From positions 1 to 24,086 of the forward strand of contig DAOWHA010000035.1 of NCBI GenBank assembly GCA_030641665.1: a stretch of DNA of 24,086 bases. The letters are read 5' to 3'. Shown here in pieces: positions 7,447-14,806 of the stretch (positions are counted from its first letter, which is position 1; the number at the start of each line of letters is the position of its first letter). Position numbers and translations under genes: made by a program. The DNA is from JAGLTA01 sp023142625 (GTDB taxonomy: Bacteria; Patescibacteriota; Patescibacteriia; JAACEG01). The notes under the pieces were generated by a model, which saw only the letters and a list, made by a program, of their open reading frames with translations, was not told the DNA's origin and made no database searches.

Positions 7447-7626
7447 TGTCTTTGTGAGGGAGGAGTGGAGCGACTGACGAAGCCACACCTAACGGGTGGT
7501 CACCCGATAGGGCGACAATCTCATTACTGAGCGAATAAATCTATAATTATAAACCTTTTTGCGTAAACAATGGGATTGCTTCGTCGCACCTCATTCGCTG
7601 CGCTCAATCAGCTCCTCGCAAAGACA
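7447..7626. repeat. Interspersed inverted repeat, copy 2, with a nested palindrome
   Basis: The left arm starts TGTCTTTGTGAGGGAGGAGT and ends AATCTCATTAC; the right arm runs ATGGGATTGCTTCGTCGCAC to CTCCTCGCAAAGACA. Inside the left arm, between GACGAAGC and AATCTCATTAC, sits an extra palindrome at 7488-7511 (CCTA-ACGGG...CCCG-ATAGG) that other copies lack. The right arm overlaps the last codons and stop of ruvC. Confidence 0.9.
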
Positions 7627-8114
7627 GCGGAATCGCTATTTCCGCAGCAGATTGCGATCGCTAAAGCGTCGGCGGCATCGTCTGGTTTTGGAACATTTTT
7701 TAAGTTTAATAATATTTTTACCATGCTTTGCACCTGTTTTTTATCAGCCCTTCCGTACGAGGCAACCGCCTGCTTAATCTGCAGGGGGGTATATTCAAAA
7801 ACAGGCAAACCGTTCTGTGAAGCTGTCAAAATAATCACTCCGCGCGCGTGTCCGACCGAAAGCGCTGTTTTAACATTTTTGCAAAAAAACAGTTCTTCAA
7901 CCGCGACTTTGCCCGGCTTGTATTTTTTAATAATTTTATTTAACTGCTGATGTATCCCTTTTAATCTTTCCGCAAAAATTTGTTTTGCCGCTGTCGCGAT
8001 TATTCCGTTGCAGATCATTTTAAAATCTCCATTTTTTTCTTTTTGAATTACGCCGTACCCAGTTGTTGCCAGCCCCGGGTCAATACCGAGAATAATAGAA
8101 TTATTATTTTTCAT
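7608..8114 (-). CDS. ruvC: Holliday junction resolvase RuvC
   Basis: RuvC is the dimeric RNase H-fold nuclease that cuts Holliday junctions with RuvAB. The four catalytic acids are in place: D12 (GIDPGLATTGYG), E73 (VEELFFCKN), D146 and D149 (DDAADALAIAI). YGRADKKQV (120-128) is the usual conserved loop. The 168-residue length is near normal, but the C-terminus is unusual: the last six residues (AVFARS) and the TGA stop are encoded by the right arm of repeat copy 2, so a repeat has replaced the original gene end. The fold should not suffer because the catalytic helix ends before this. ruvA and ruvB are not in the window. Confidence 0.94.
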   Translation of the reverse strand: MKNNNSIILGIDPGLATTGYGVIQKEKNGDFKMICNGIIATAAKQIFAERLKGIHQQLNKIIKKYKPGKVAVEELFFCKNVKTALSVGHARGVIILTASQNGLPVFEYTPLQIKQAVASYGRADKKQVQSMVKILLNLKNVPKPDDAADALAIAICCGNSDSAVFARS

Positions 8115-8198
8115 TTAATAAAATTATTTAACGCCTTTTTACCTTTATTTAGTATAACATAAATAATTTATAAAAATCAATTATAAGTGAATTTTTAT

Positions 8199-8226
8199 TT
8201 GTATTTTAATAAATTTTTATTATAAT
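8199..8226 (+). promoter_or_regulatory. Putative promoter for the split-barrel gene
   Basis: A perfect TATAAT (8221-8226) follows TTGTAT (8199-8204) by 16 bp. Transcription would begin near 8233, giving a leader of about 19 nt with no SD before the ATG at 8252. The rest of the gap from 8115 is AT-rich with nothing else recognisable. Confidence 0.45.
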
Positions 8227-8251
8227 ATAGATAAAATTTATTATTTTTATT

Positions 8252-8647
8252 ATGAAAATCCCAAAATATATTCAAAAAATTATTAATAAACAAGAGTTAT
8301 ACATTTTATCCACCTCATCAAAAGAACGCACTCCGAATATTATTTATATAAAATTTCTTAAAGTGCTCAGTGACGAACAAATTTTAATTGCAAATAACAA
8401 ATTCTTTAAAACTGAAAAAAATTTACTTGAAAATCCCAAAATTTCTTTTATTATTTTAGATAAAAAAAATAAAAAATCATATCAAATTAAAGGAATTGCT
8501 GAATTCCATAAAGATGATCAAATTTTTAAAGACACTATTGAATGGGTTAAAGATAAAAGATCAACCGCAGCAATATATCCAAAGTCAGGAATAGTTTTAA
8601 ATGTTAAAAAAATTTATTGTGGAGCAAAAAAAATTTTTGAAGAATAA
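8252..8647 (+). CDS. Pyridoxamine 5'-phosphate oxidase-like split-barrel protein
   Basis: The 131-residue protein resembles the FMN-binding split-barrel family. The N-terminal helix is followed by LYILSTSSKERTPNIIYIKF (17-36), which matches the family's first hairpin (LATVSKDGRPNV...), then DEQILIANNKFFKTEKNLLENPKISFIIL, the classical 'nucleotide-binding strand plus lysine helix' block, and a closing YQIKGIAEF strand. Such proteins bind FMN, F420 or heme, and the exact cofactor and substrate cannot be told here. It is highly AT-rich and precedes polA on the same strand by 76 bp. A true PdxH is less likely because the protein is short and lacks the C-terminal PdxH signature. Confidence 0.7.
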   Translation: MKIPKYIQKIINKQELYILSTSSKERTPNIIYIKFLKVLSDEQILIANNKFFKTEKNLLENPKISFIILDKKNKKSYQIKGIAEFHKDDQIFKDTIEWVKDKRSTAAIYPKSGIVLNVKKIYCGAKKIFEE

Positions 8648-8723
8648 ATTTTTTTATATTAAATATCTTGTCGTCCTGAATTTATATTTATTTTAAAACA
8701 AATTTAAAAAATAGAATAAAGAT

Positions 8724-11519
8724 ATGTCTGAAACAAAAAAGAAAAAAATGTTGGTTATAGACGGGAACGCCTTAATTCACCGCAGTTTTCACGCCTTGCC
8801 AAAAACACTGGGGCTGAAAGACGGAAAAATGATGAACGCGGTTTATGGCTTTACCTCTGTCTTGCTGAAAGCGATCCGCGAATTCAGCCCGTCTTATGTT
8901 GTTTTAACTTTGGACAAAAAAGGTCCCACTTGGCGGCATCGGGAATATAAAGAATACAAAGCGACGCGGGTATCGGCGCCGAACGAACTTTACGCGCAGA
9001 TACCTCTGGTAAAAGAGGTCGCGGACTCTTTTAATATTCCCATTTTTGAATTGTCTGGAATGGAAGCCGATGATTTAATCGGCGCTATTGTCAGTCAGAC
9101 AGATGGAGAGATTGAAAAAATTATTATTACGGGAGATTTAGACACATTGCAACTGATCGGCAATAACACAAAAGTCTACACAATGAGCAGGGGGCTGTCA
9201 GAAAGCGTTCTTTATGACGCCAAGATGGTAAAAAATCGTTATGGCTTAACGCCTGAACAGATAGTTGATTATAAAGCGCTGCGCGGCGATCCGAGCGATA
9301 ATATTCCAGGAGCGCGCGGAATCGGCGAAAAAACAGCGGTAAGTTTGCTGCAAAATTTTAAAACTTTAGACGGCGTTTATAAAAACATTGATTCCGAAAA
9401 AATAAAAAAACGGGCGCGCGAATTGCTGATTAAGCACAAAGACGATGTTTATTTAAGCAAAAAATTAGCAACGATAATCACGGATATTAAAATCGGTTTT
9501 GATTTAAGAAAAACAGAGTTTAAAAATTTTAACGCGGAGAAAGCGGCAAAAATTTTCTCTAAATTTGAATTCAAGTCGCTTTTGCCGCGGCTATATGAAA
9601 TAGTTAAAAATAGTCCTAATTCAATTATCAACGAACCAGAAGATAAATTTGAAAGAAATTTAAAGCTTTTTGATTATAATCTTATTGACAATAAAGACAA
9701 GTTCAGCGATTTTTTGAAAAAATTGCGGCAGCAAAAAAGGTTTGCTTTTGACATTGAAGCGGACAGTTCTGACACGCTGTTAGCGAATATATTAGGAATA
9801 GGTTTTTGCTGGAAAGATAGAGAAGCGTATTATATAAGAGTCGAAAGTCGAAAGTCGAAAGTCGAAAGTAATTTATTTAATTATAACAAAAATAAAAGTT
9901 ATAAGTCAGAAATAGACTCTTATTTAAAGGAACTGAAACCGATTTTTGAAAATGAAAAGATTAAAAAAATCGGGCATAATGTTAAATACGACATTTCTGT
10001 TTTAAGAAATTACGGCATTAATGTAAAGGGTGTTGAATTTGACACGCGGGTGGCATCGTATCTGTTAAATCCAGGGACAAGGCAGCACAATTTAGACAGT
10101 TTGGCTTTCGCGCGATTCGGACACCAGAAAATCAACAAAACTGAATTGTTAGGCAAGGGCAAGGATAAGATAGGGTTTGCTGATATTCCGCTAAAAAAAA
10201 TATTTAATTATTGCTGCGAGGACGCGGATTTTACTTTCCGTTTGGTGAAAAAGTTAAAACCAGATTTGGAAAAATTCAGGTTAGACAAACTTTTTTATGA
10301 GATAGAAATGCCATTGATTTCGGTTTTAGTAAAAATAGAAAGAAACGGAATAAAAATAGATCAAGAGTTTTTGCGCAAGAAATCAACTGAATTTCAAAAA
10401 CGGATAAACGGAATAATTGCAAAAGTTTATAAATTAGCAGGCGCTGAATTTAATATAAATTCCCCTAAACAGCTGAAAGAAATTTTGTTTGAAAAATTAA
10501 ATCTGCCGACAAGCGGAATTAAGAAAAATAAAACAGGATTTTCAACTTCCGCGGAAGATTTGGAAAAATTAAAAGGCGCTCATCCGATAATAAAGTTAAT
10601 TCAGGAAAACAGAACGCTGGAAAAATTAAAAAATACCTACATTGACGCTTTGCCAAAATTGATAAATCCAAAGACTGATCGTTTGCATACGAGTTTTAAT
10701 CAGACGATAACCGCTACGGGGCGGCTTTCTTCAAGCGAGCCAAATTTACAGAATATTCCTGTCCGCGGAAATGAAGGCAGGGAAATTCGCCGCGCGTTTT
10801 TCGCGGAACAAGGATATAAATTGCTTGCTCTCGATTATTCTCAAGTTGAACTTCGCATCGCCGCTTCAATATCTGGCGACAAAAAAATGATCAAAGCGTT
10901 TAAGAACGGAGTTGACATTCATACCTCCACAGCGGCTGAAATAAATCAGATAGATCCACAAGCCGTAACTTCGGAAATGCGCGGCTGCGCGAAAGCAGTG
11001 AACTTTGGCGTTTTGTATGGGCAGGGCCCGCGCGGACTTTCACAGGCGGCAGGCATTTCTTATGAACACGCGAGAGAATTCATTGAAATTTATTTTAGCG
11101 TTTACAGCGGAGTAAAAAATTTTATAGACAAAACAATAGAAAACGCGTGCAAGCAAGGGTATGTTGAGACGCTTTTTAAAAGGCGGCGTTATCTGCCTGA
11201 TATAAATTCCACAATAGCGCAGATTAAAAATTCCGCAGAACGAATGGCTGTCAATGCGCCTATTCAGGGAACTGCGGCTGATATGATAAAAATAGCGATG
11301 ATTGATGTCCAAAATTTTATTGATAAAAATTGCAAAAAAGATAAAATAAAAATGCTATTACAAGTCCACGACGAACTTATTTTTGAAGTTAAGAAAGATA
11401 GTTTAGATGTTTTAGCGCCTAAAATTAGAAAAATAATGGAAAGCGTGGTAAAATTAAAAGTGCCGGTAATTGTTGACGCAAAAGCGGGAGATAATTGGGG
11501 AAAGATGGAAAGCATTTGA
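8724..11519 (+). CDS. polA: DNA polymerase I
   Basis: All three PolA domains are present in 931 residues. The 5'-3' flap nuclease occupies about 1-305 (VIDGNALIHRSFHALP; GMEADDLIG; DNIPGARGIGEKTA). The 3'-5' proofreading domain keeps its acids: D343 and E345 (FDIEAD), D423 (GHNVKYD), Y496 and D500 (YCCED). In the polymerase domain, motif A is LDYSQVELR (D704), motif B is KAVNFGVLYG (K757, with Phe in the dNTP-discriminating position) and motif C is QVHDELIFEV (D883, E884). Proofreading thus looks intact, which many PolA lineages have lost. A 7-bp tandem repeat lies in the proofreading domain near residues 372-382. The gene ends in TGA; repeat copy 3 follows. Confidence 0.97.
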   Translation: MSETKKKKMLVIDGNALIHRSFHALPKTLGLKDGKMMNAVYGFTSVLLKAIREFSPSYVVLTLDKKGPTWRHREYKEYKATRVSAPNELYAQIPLVKEVADSFNIPIFELSGMEADDLIGAIVSQTDGEIEKIIITGDLDTLQLIGNNTKVYTMSRGLSESVLYDAKMVKNRYGLTPEQIVDYKALRGDPSDNIPGARGIGEKTAVSLLQNFKTLDGVYKNIDSEKIKKRARELLIKHKDDVYLSKKLATIITDIKIGFDLRKTEFKNFNAEKAAKIFSKFEFKSLLPRLYEIVKNSPNSIINEPEDKFERNLKLFDYNLIDNKDKFSDFLKKLRQQKRFAFDIEADSSDTLLANILGIGFCWKDREAYYIRVESRKSKVESNLFNYNKNKSYKSEIDSYLKELKPIFENEKIKKIGHNVKYDISVLRNYGINVKGVEFDTRVASYLLNPGTRQHNLDSLAFARFGHQKINKTELLGKGKDKIGFADIPLKKIFNYCCEDADFTFRLVKKLKPDLEKFRLDKLFYEIEMPLISVLVKIERNGIKIDQEFLRKKSTEFQKRINGIIAKVYKLAGAEFNINSPKQLKEILFEKLNLPTSGIKKNKTGFSTSAEDLEKLKGAHPIIKLIQENRTLEKLKNTYIDALPKLINPKTDRLHTSFNQTITATGRLSSSEPNLQNIPVRGNEGREIRRAFFAEQGYKLLALDYSQVELRIAASISGDKKMIKAFKNGVDIHTSTAAEINQIDPQAVTSEMRGCAKAVNFGVLYGQGPRGLSQAAGISYEHAREFIEIYFSVYSGVKNFIDKTIENACKQGYVETLFKRRRYLPDINSTIAQIKNSAERMAVNAPIQGTAADMIKIAMIDVQNFIDKNCKKDKIKMLLQVHDELIFEVKKDSLDVLAPKIRKIMESVVKLKVPVIVDAKAGDNWGKMESI
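9839..9869 (+). repeat. Heptanucleotide tandem repeat inside polA
   Basis: The unit AGTCGAA is repeated four times exactly, followed by a partial AGT. It encodes part of RVESRKSKVESN in a surface-loop position of the proofreading domain, between the DIE strand and GHNVKYD. A change of one unit would shift the reading frame. Confidence 0.95.
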
Positions 11520-11577
11520 ACATTTAAACACGATAACATATAAACATAATAACTAAACTTTGGAATTTTTTAAACTT

Positions 11578-11660
11578 CTGTCTTTGCGAGGAGCTGAATG
11601 AGCCCCGTTATCCAACGGGATAAACTCCGCGAGTGAGGTGCGACGAAGCAATCCCATTAC
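11578..11660. repeat. Interspersed repeat, copy 3 (single left arm) with a nested palindrome
   Basis: Only the left arm is present, from CTGTCTTTGCGAGGAGCTGA to CAATCCCATTAC. An extra hairpin CCCGTT-ATCC-AACGGG (11604-11619) with flanking bases interrupts the arm before GAGTGAGGTGCGACGAAGC. The centre-like AT sequence follows, but no right arm is found, so this is a half element. It lies 58 bp behind polA. Confidence 0.88.
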
Positions 11661-11740
11661 TAAGCGGAAAAACTATTTATATAAAATTAAAGACTCTTTA
11701 TCTTTTTATGTATAATGAAGTTAGACACCATAGATATTTT

Positions 11741-11797
11741 ATGCGGAAAATAATTATTAGATACGCTAAAATAGACGAATTAAATTTTATTCAATGA
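11741..11797 (+). pseudogene. Short ORF resembling the start of a GNAT acetyltransferase
   Basis: ATG at 11741 opens MRKIIIRYAKIDELNFIQ and then stops. The pattern IIIRYAKIDELNFI resembles the first strand and helix of GNAT N-acetyltransferases (IRxAxxxDLxxI). A TATAAT lies 25 bp upstream (11711-11716). It may be the surviving promoter and first codons of a deleted gene. The match is short, so this is tentative. Confidence 0.3.
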
Positions 11798-11807
11798 TGA
11801 ATAAAAT
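11784..11807. repeat. Perfect 10-bp inverted repeat upstream of the DUF4143 promoter
   Basis: ATTTTATTCA (11784-11793) and TGAATAAAAT (11798-11807) flank a 4-nt loop and end 6 bp before the -35 box at 11814. It could be an operator or a weak hairpin; there is no T-run after it. The left arm overlaps the end of the short GNAT-like ORF. Confidence 0.5.
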
Positions 11808-11813
11808 ATTAAC

Positions 11814-11841
11814 TTGACAATATTTAAATATTTACTATACT
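11814..11841 (+). promoter_or_regulatory. Consensus promoter of the AAA-DUF4143 gene
   Basis: A perfect -35 TTGACA (11814-11819) and a near-consensus -10 TATACT (11836-11841) are 16 bp apart, the best sigma-70 type promoter in the window. The start would be near 11848, leaving a leader of about 34 nt without an SD. An inverted repeat ATAGTAGT (11843-11850) / ACTACTAT (11876-11883) runs from the presumed transcription start into the ATG and could act as an operator or a start-masking hairpin. Confidence 0.7.
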
Positions 11842-11881
11842 AATAGTAGTAATATATAAAAAGTAATACTTTTAGACTACT

Positions 11882-13045
11882 ATGCTTATTAAAAGGGCAT
11901 TGCATCAAGAAATTGCCAAATACATAAATTCCACTGAAGCAATTATAGTCACTGGCATGCGGCGAGTTGGCAAAACAACTCTTTTACAGATGATTTTTGA
12001 CGAATTGCCAACAGATAACAAACTTTTTTTGGATTTGGAAAATCCGCTTAATCAAAAATATTTTGCCGTTGAAAATTATGATGCTATAATTGATTCGCTT
12101 TTCGAATTAGGGATAGATCCAAACAAGAAAATTTATATTTTTTTAGACGAAATTCAATCCTTGCCTCAAATTCCATCTGTTGTAAAATATTTAATAGATC
12201 ATTATAAAATTAAATTTTTTCTTAGCGGTTCCGCCAGTTTTTATATTAAAAATTTATTTTCAGAAAGTTTGTCAGGACGCAAATATATTTTTGAATTATA
12301 CCCTTTTTCTTTTAAAGAATTTTTACAAGCCAAACAAGTTAATCCTCCTATTAAAAAAGATATAATCACAGAAAGCGCGCATATTTATTACACCAGATAT
12401 TTGAATGAATATATTAAGTATGGCGGTTTCCCCGGAGTTGTGATGGAATTATCCTTTCAGGAAAAAATTAAAAAAATAGAAGATATTTTTTCATCTTATT
12501 GGTCTTTGGAAGTAGAAAGATTAAGCGATTTCCGCAAGAAAGACAAGGTGCGAGATTTTATTTTTCTTTTAATGCAGCGAGTCGGCAGCAGATTAGATAT
12601 TTCTAAAATCTCCAAAGAGTTAGGCGTGGCGAAAGATACAATTAACGCTTATCTGTCCTTTTTGAAAGATACTTATTTAATCTCCACAATCAGCCCTTTT
12701 TCAACTAATCGCGATACTGAAATCCGAAGCGCTAAAAAAATATACTTTATTGATACAGGAATTTTAAACCATTTTGCCAAATTATCAGAAGGTTCAATTT
12801 TTGAAAATACTTGTTTTAATTTGTTGTCTCAAAAAGGATCTGTTCAATATTATCAGCGAAAAAACGGCGTAGAAATTGACTTCATTTTTAATAAAAAAAT
12901 CGCTTACGAAATTAAGTTTTCAGCGCAGCAGCAATACATAAATTCTTTAGGCCGCACCGCTAAGTCAATCAATATCTCCAATTACAAACTCATTAGCAAG
13001 AATTATTTCAACAACCCAAAAGTAAGTTTTGCTTTTATTTTATAA
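11882..13045 (+). CDS. AAA ATPase with DUF4143 (COG1373) and PD-(D/E)XK-like C-terminus
   Basis: The 387-residue protein has a Walker A GMRRVGKT (25-32), a Walker B IYIFLDE (84-90) and the sensor-like LSGSAS (114-119), followed by SGRKYIFELYPFSFKEFL, typical of COG1373 ATPases. A winged-helix-like segment (SKISKELGVAKDTINAYLSFLKDTYLI) precedes the DUF4143 end, where E308, D333 and E343-x-K345 (YEIKFS) match a PD-(D/E)XK nuclease core. Members are common in archaea and uncultured bacteria, and their role is not settled; links to defence or mobile DNA have been suggested. It has its own strong promoter. RNase HI follows 10 bp later and may be co-transcribed. Family sure, function unknown. Confidence 0.85.
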   Translation: MLIKRALHQEIAKYINSTEAIIVTGMRRVGKTTLLQMIFDELPTDNKLFLDLENPLNQKYFAVENYDAIIDSLFELGIDPNKKIYIFLDEIQSLPQIPSVVKYLIDHYKIKFFLSGSASFYIKNLFSESLSGRKYIFELYPFSFKEFLQAKQVNPPIKKDIITESAHIYYTRYLNEYIKYGGFPGVVMELSFQEKIKKIEDIFSSYWSLEVERLSDFRKKDKVRDFIFLLMQRVGSRLDISKISKELGVAKDTINAYLSFLKDTYLISTISPFSTNRDTEIRSAKKIYFIDTGILNHFAKLSEGSIFENTCFNLLSQKGSVQYYQRKNGVEIDFIFNKKIAYEIKFSAQQQYINSLGRTAKSINISNYKLISKNYFNNPKVSFAFIL

Positions 13046-13055
13046 TTTTAACTTT

Positions 13056-13490
13056 ATGCGAAAAATAACTATTTACACAGACGGCGGCGCTCGCGGAAAT
13101 CCTGGTCCGGCTGGAATTGGCGCTGTTATTAAAGGCGATGGCTTAAATAAAAGTTATGGCGAATATATCGGCGAAGCGACCAATAATGAGACGGAATATC
13201 AAGCGTTGATTTTTGCGTTGAAAAAAACAAAAAGCCTGATCGGCAAACAGAATGCTAAACAGGCTGAATTGGAATGTTTTTTAGACAGCGAACTGATCGT
13301 GAAGCAGTTAAACCATCAGTATAAAATAGAAAACGAGAGGATGCAAAAATTTTTTATTCAGGTATGGAATTTAATGTTGGATTTTTCAAAAGTTGCTTTT
13401 ACGCATATTCCGCGCGAAAAAAACAAAGAAGCCGACGCGATGGTCAACCAAGCGATTGATAAAGCAACAGGCGCTGACGGATTATTCTAA
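13056..13490 (+). CDS. Ribonuclease HI family protein
   Basis: This RNase H type 1 protein degrades RNA in RNA-DNA hybrids. The four catalytic acids are visible: D9 (IYTDGGARGNPGPAG), E47 (NNETEYQAL), D77 (FLDSELIVKQL) and D127 (NKEADAMVN). At 144 residues it is a complete domain of the bacterial 'reverse transcriptase-like' RNase H group; no separate hybrid-binding domain is present. I chose ATG 13056 because the frame upstream (from 13029) adds only a hydrophobic, non-conserved stretch overlapping the previous gene. Together with rnhB at 18646 the genome has both RNase H types. Confidence 0.93.
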   Translation: MRKITIYTDGGARGNPGPAGIGAVIKGDGLNKSYGEYIGEATNNETEYQALIFALKKTKSLIGKQNAKQAELECFLDSELIVKQLNHQYKIENERMQKFFIQVWNLMLDFSKVAFTHIPREKNKEADAMVNQAIDKATGADGLF

Positions 13491-13525
13491 CTGTCATATA
13501 TCGCAAATTAAAAAAACTAAATAGA

Positions 13526-14341
13526 TTATTCAGCTTTTTTTAATTCTTGAATTACCTCCTCTATTTCACCGTTCATAATTTTTGGCAGATTATGCCAGGA
13601 TTTTTTTATGCGATGATCGGTGATTCTGTCTTGCGGAAAATTGTATGTGCGGATTTTTTCACTGCGGTCCCCGCTTCCAACCTGCGTTTTTCTATCCTCA
13701 CTCAGTTTCTGCTGGCGTTTTTTTTCTTCCATATCCATTAATCGCGATCGCAGAATTTCCATCGCTTTTTCCCTGTTTTGAAATTGCGATCTTTCATCTT
13801 GGCAATTAACGATTAAATTTGTCGGAAGGTGAGTAATACGAACGGCTGAATAAGTCGTGTTAACGCTCTGTCCGCCGGCGCCGCTTGAACAAAAAGTGTC
13901 TATTTTTAAATCCTTTGGGTCTATTTTAAAATCTATCTCTTCTGCTTCTGGCAGAACCGCTATTGTCGCGGCTGAAGTGTGGATCCGCCCGCTTTTTTCA
14001 GTTTCTGGCACTCTTTGCACGCGATGAGTTCCGCTTTCAAGTTTAAGGTTGCCGTAAACATCCTTGCCAAGCACTTTGAAAATTATCTCTTTAAATCCGC
14101 CTATTCCGATCGGCGAAGAGCTTAAAATTTCAATTTTCCAATTTTGATTTTCGCAGTATTTGCTGTACATTCTGAAAAGATCAGCTGAAAAGAGCGCTGA
14201 TTCATCGCCGCCAGTTCCCGCCCTAATCTCCATAATAATATTTTTTTTATCCAGCGGATTTTGCGGTTTTAGCAACTGCGCCAACTCAACCTCCACTTCT
14301 TGTTTTTTTTTGTTTAAGAGTTTAATCTCCTCTTTTGCCAT
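13526..14341 (-). CDS. prfA: Peptide chain release factor 1, intact body downstream of an in-frame stop
   Basis: RF1 ends translation at UAA and UAG. This 271-residue frame holds domains 2-4: AGTGGDESALF (41-51), the codon-reading loop HRVQRVPETEKSGRIHTS (PxT as P112-E113-T114, the RF1 type rather than RF2 SPF), GAGGQSVNTT (GGQ at 156-158) and the C-terminal GDRSEKIRTYNFPQDRITDHRI. The N-terminal domain is in the same frame upstream (14563 to 14414) but separated by a TAA at 14411-14413. The full frame from ATG 14563 would be 345 residues, close to the normal 360. Either ATG 14341 is used as a restart, giving RF1 without most of domain 1, or the stop is read through, or it is a mutation or sequence error. 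rpmE lies upstream on the same strand, a common pairing. Confidence 0.9.
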   Translation of the reverse strand: MAKEEIKLLNKKKQEVEVELAQLLKPQNPLDKKNIIMEIRAGTGGDESALFSADLFRMYSKYCENQNWKIEILSSSPIGIGGFKEIIFKVLGKDVYGNLKLESGTHRVQRVPETEKSGRIHTSAATIAVLPEAEEIDFKIDPKDLKIDTFCSSGAGGQSVNTTYSAVRITHLPTNLIVNCQDERSQFQNREKAMEILRSRLMDMEEKKRQQKLSEDRKTQVGSGDRSEKIRTYNFPQDRITDHRIKKSWHNLPKIMNGEIEEVIQELKKAE

Positions 14342-14410
14342 TTCAGATAGTTCCGCGTCAGCGCTATTAAGCGATTCACACGCACCGATTATTTCTTTCT
14401 CAATGTTGTC

Positions 14411-14563
14411 TTACTCATCAATTTTTGCGGATTTTTCTTTAAGTTTATTAAATTCCATAGAGACTTTTTTGTATTCCTCGTGATTATTGATTATTGCGAG
14501 GTCTTGCAGTTTTTTCTCTAATTTTTGGTATTCCAATTTAATTTTTAATAATTTATTATCCAT
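14411..14563 (-). pseudogene. prfA: N-terminal domain fragment of release factor 1 ending in an in-frame TAA
   Basis: From ATG 14563 the 50 residues beginning MDNKLLKIKLEYQKLEKK form the alpha-helical start of RF1 and end ...SAKIDE before TAA. After the stop the same frame continues DNIEKEIIGACESLNSADAELSEMAKEE, exactly the expected rest of domain 1, so only one codon is disrupted (perhaps a former Tyr codon, TAT or TAC). The ORF could be extended upstream to 14719, but that part is translated repeat copy 4 and is not real. There is no close SD: the nearest GAGGAGG is about 25 nt before the ATG, next to the repeat end. Confidence 0.8.
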
Positions 14564-14593
14564 AATTTTCTTCGTGAAAAATATTCTCCTCCT

Positions 14594-14752
14594 CTGTCTT
14601 TGCGAGGAGCCGAACGAACGCAGTGAGAAAGAGCGACGAAGCAATCTCATTACCAAGCAGAGAAGTCTGTAATTACAAATTTTTTGCATAAACAACGAGA
14701 TTGCTTCGTCGCGCCTCACTCGCTACGCTCATTCAGCTCCTCGCAAAGACAG
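14594..14752. repeat. Interspersed inverted repeat, copy 4
   Basis: A complete two-armed element: CTGTCTTTGCGAGGAGCCGA to CAATCTCATTAC on the left, AACGAGATTGCTTCGTCGCG to CTCCTCGCAAAGACAG on the right, around an AT-rich centre. It sits between rpmE and prfA, ending 31 bp before the prfA start, so transcripts reading from rpmE into prfA would carry a long hairpin. Confidence 0.92.
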
Positions 14753-14760
14753 TGTTAAAT

Positions 14761-14785
14761 AAAAGGCAGGAAAAACCTGCCTTTT
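14761..14785 (-). terminator. rpmE: Terminator behind rpmE
   Basis: A perfect 10-bp stem (AAAAGGCAGG / CCTGCCTTTT) with a 5-nt loop lies 22 bp past the rpmE stop. On the minus strand the stem ends in CCTGCCTTTTATTT; the A/T symmetry would let it work in both directions. It suggests rpmE is at least partly terminated before prfA. Confidence 0.75.
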
Positions 14786-14806
14786 AAATTTGTTTTAATT
14801 TGAATT

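Noticed and set aside
7559..7950. Plus-strand ORFs over the ruvC region
   Set aside because: They are opposite-strand shadows of ruvC and repeat copy 2, with no family resemblance.
8648..8723. A fragment GTCGTCCTGAATTT before polA, reminiscent of another dispersed repeat
   Set aside because: It is too short and has no partner arm to support a call.
14564..14719. Upstream extension of the RF1 N-terminal frame (MRRDEAISLF...)
   Set aside because: It is a translation of repeat copy 4; the conserved RF1 sequence begins at ATG 14563.
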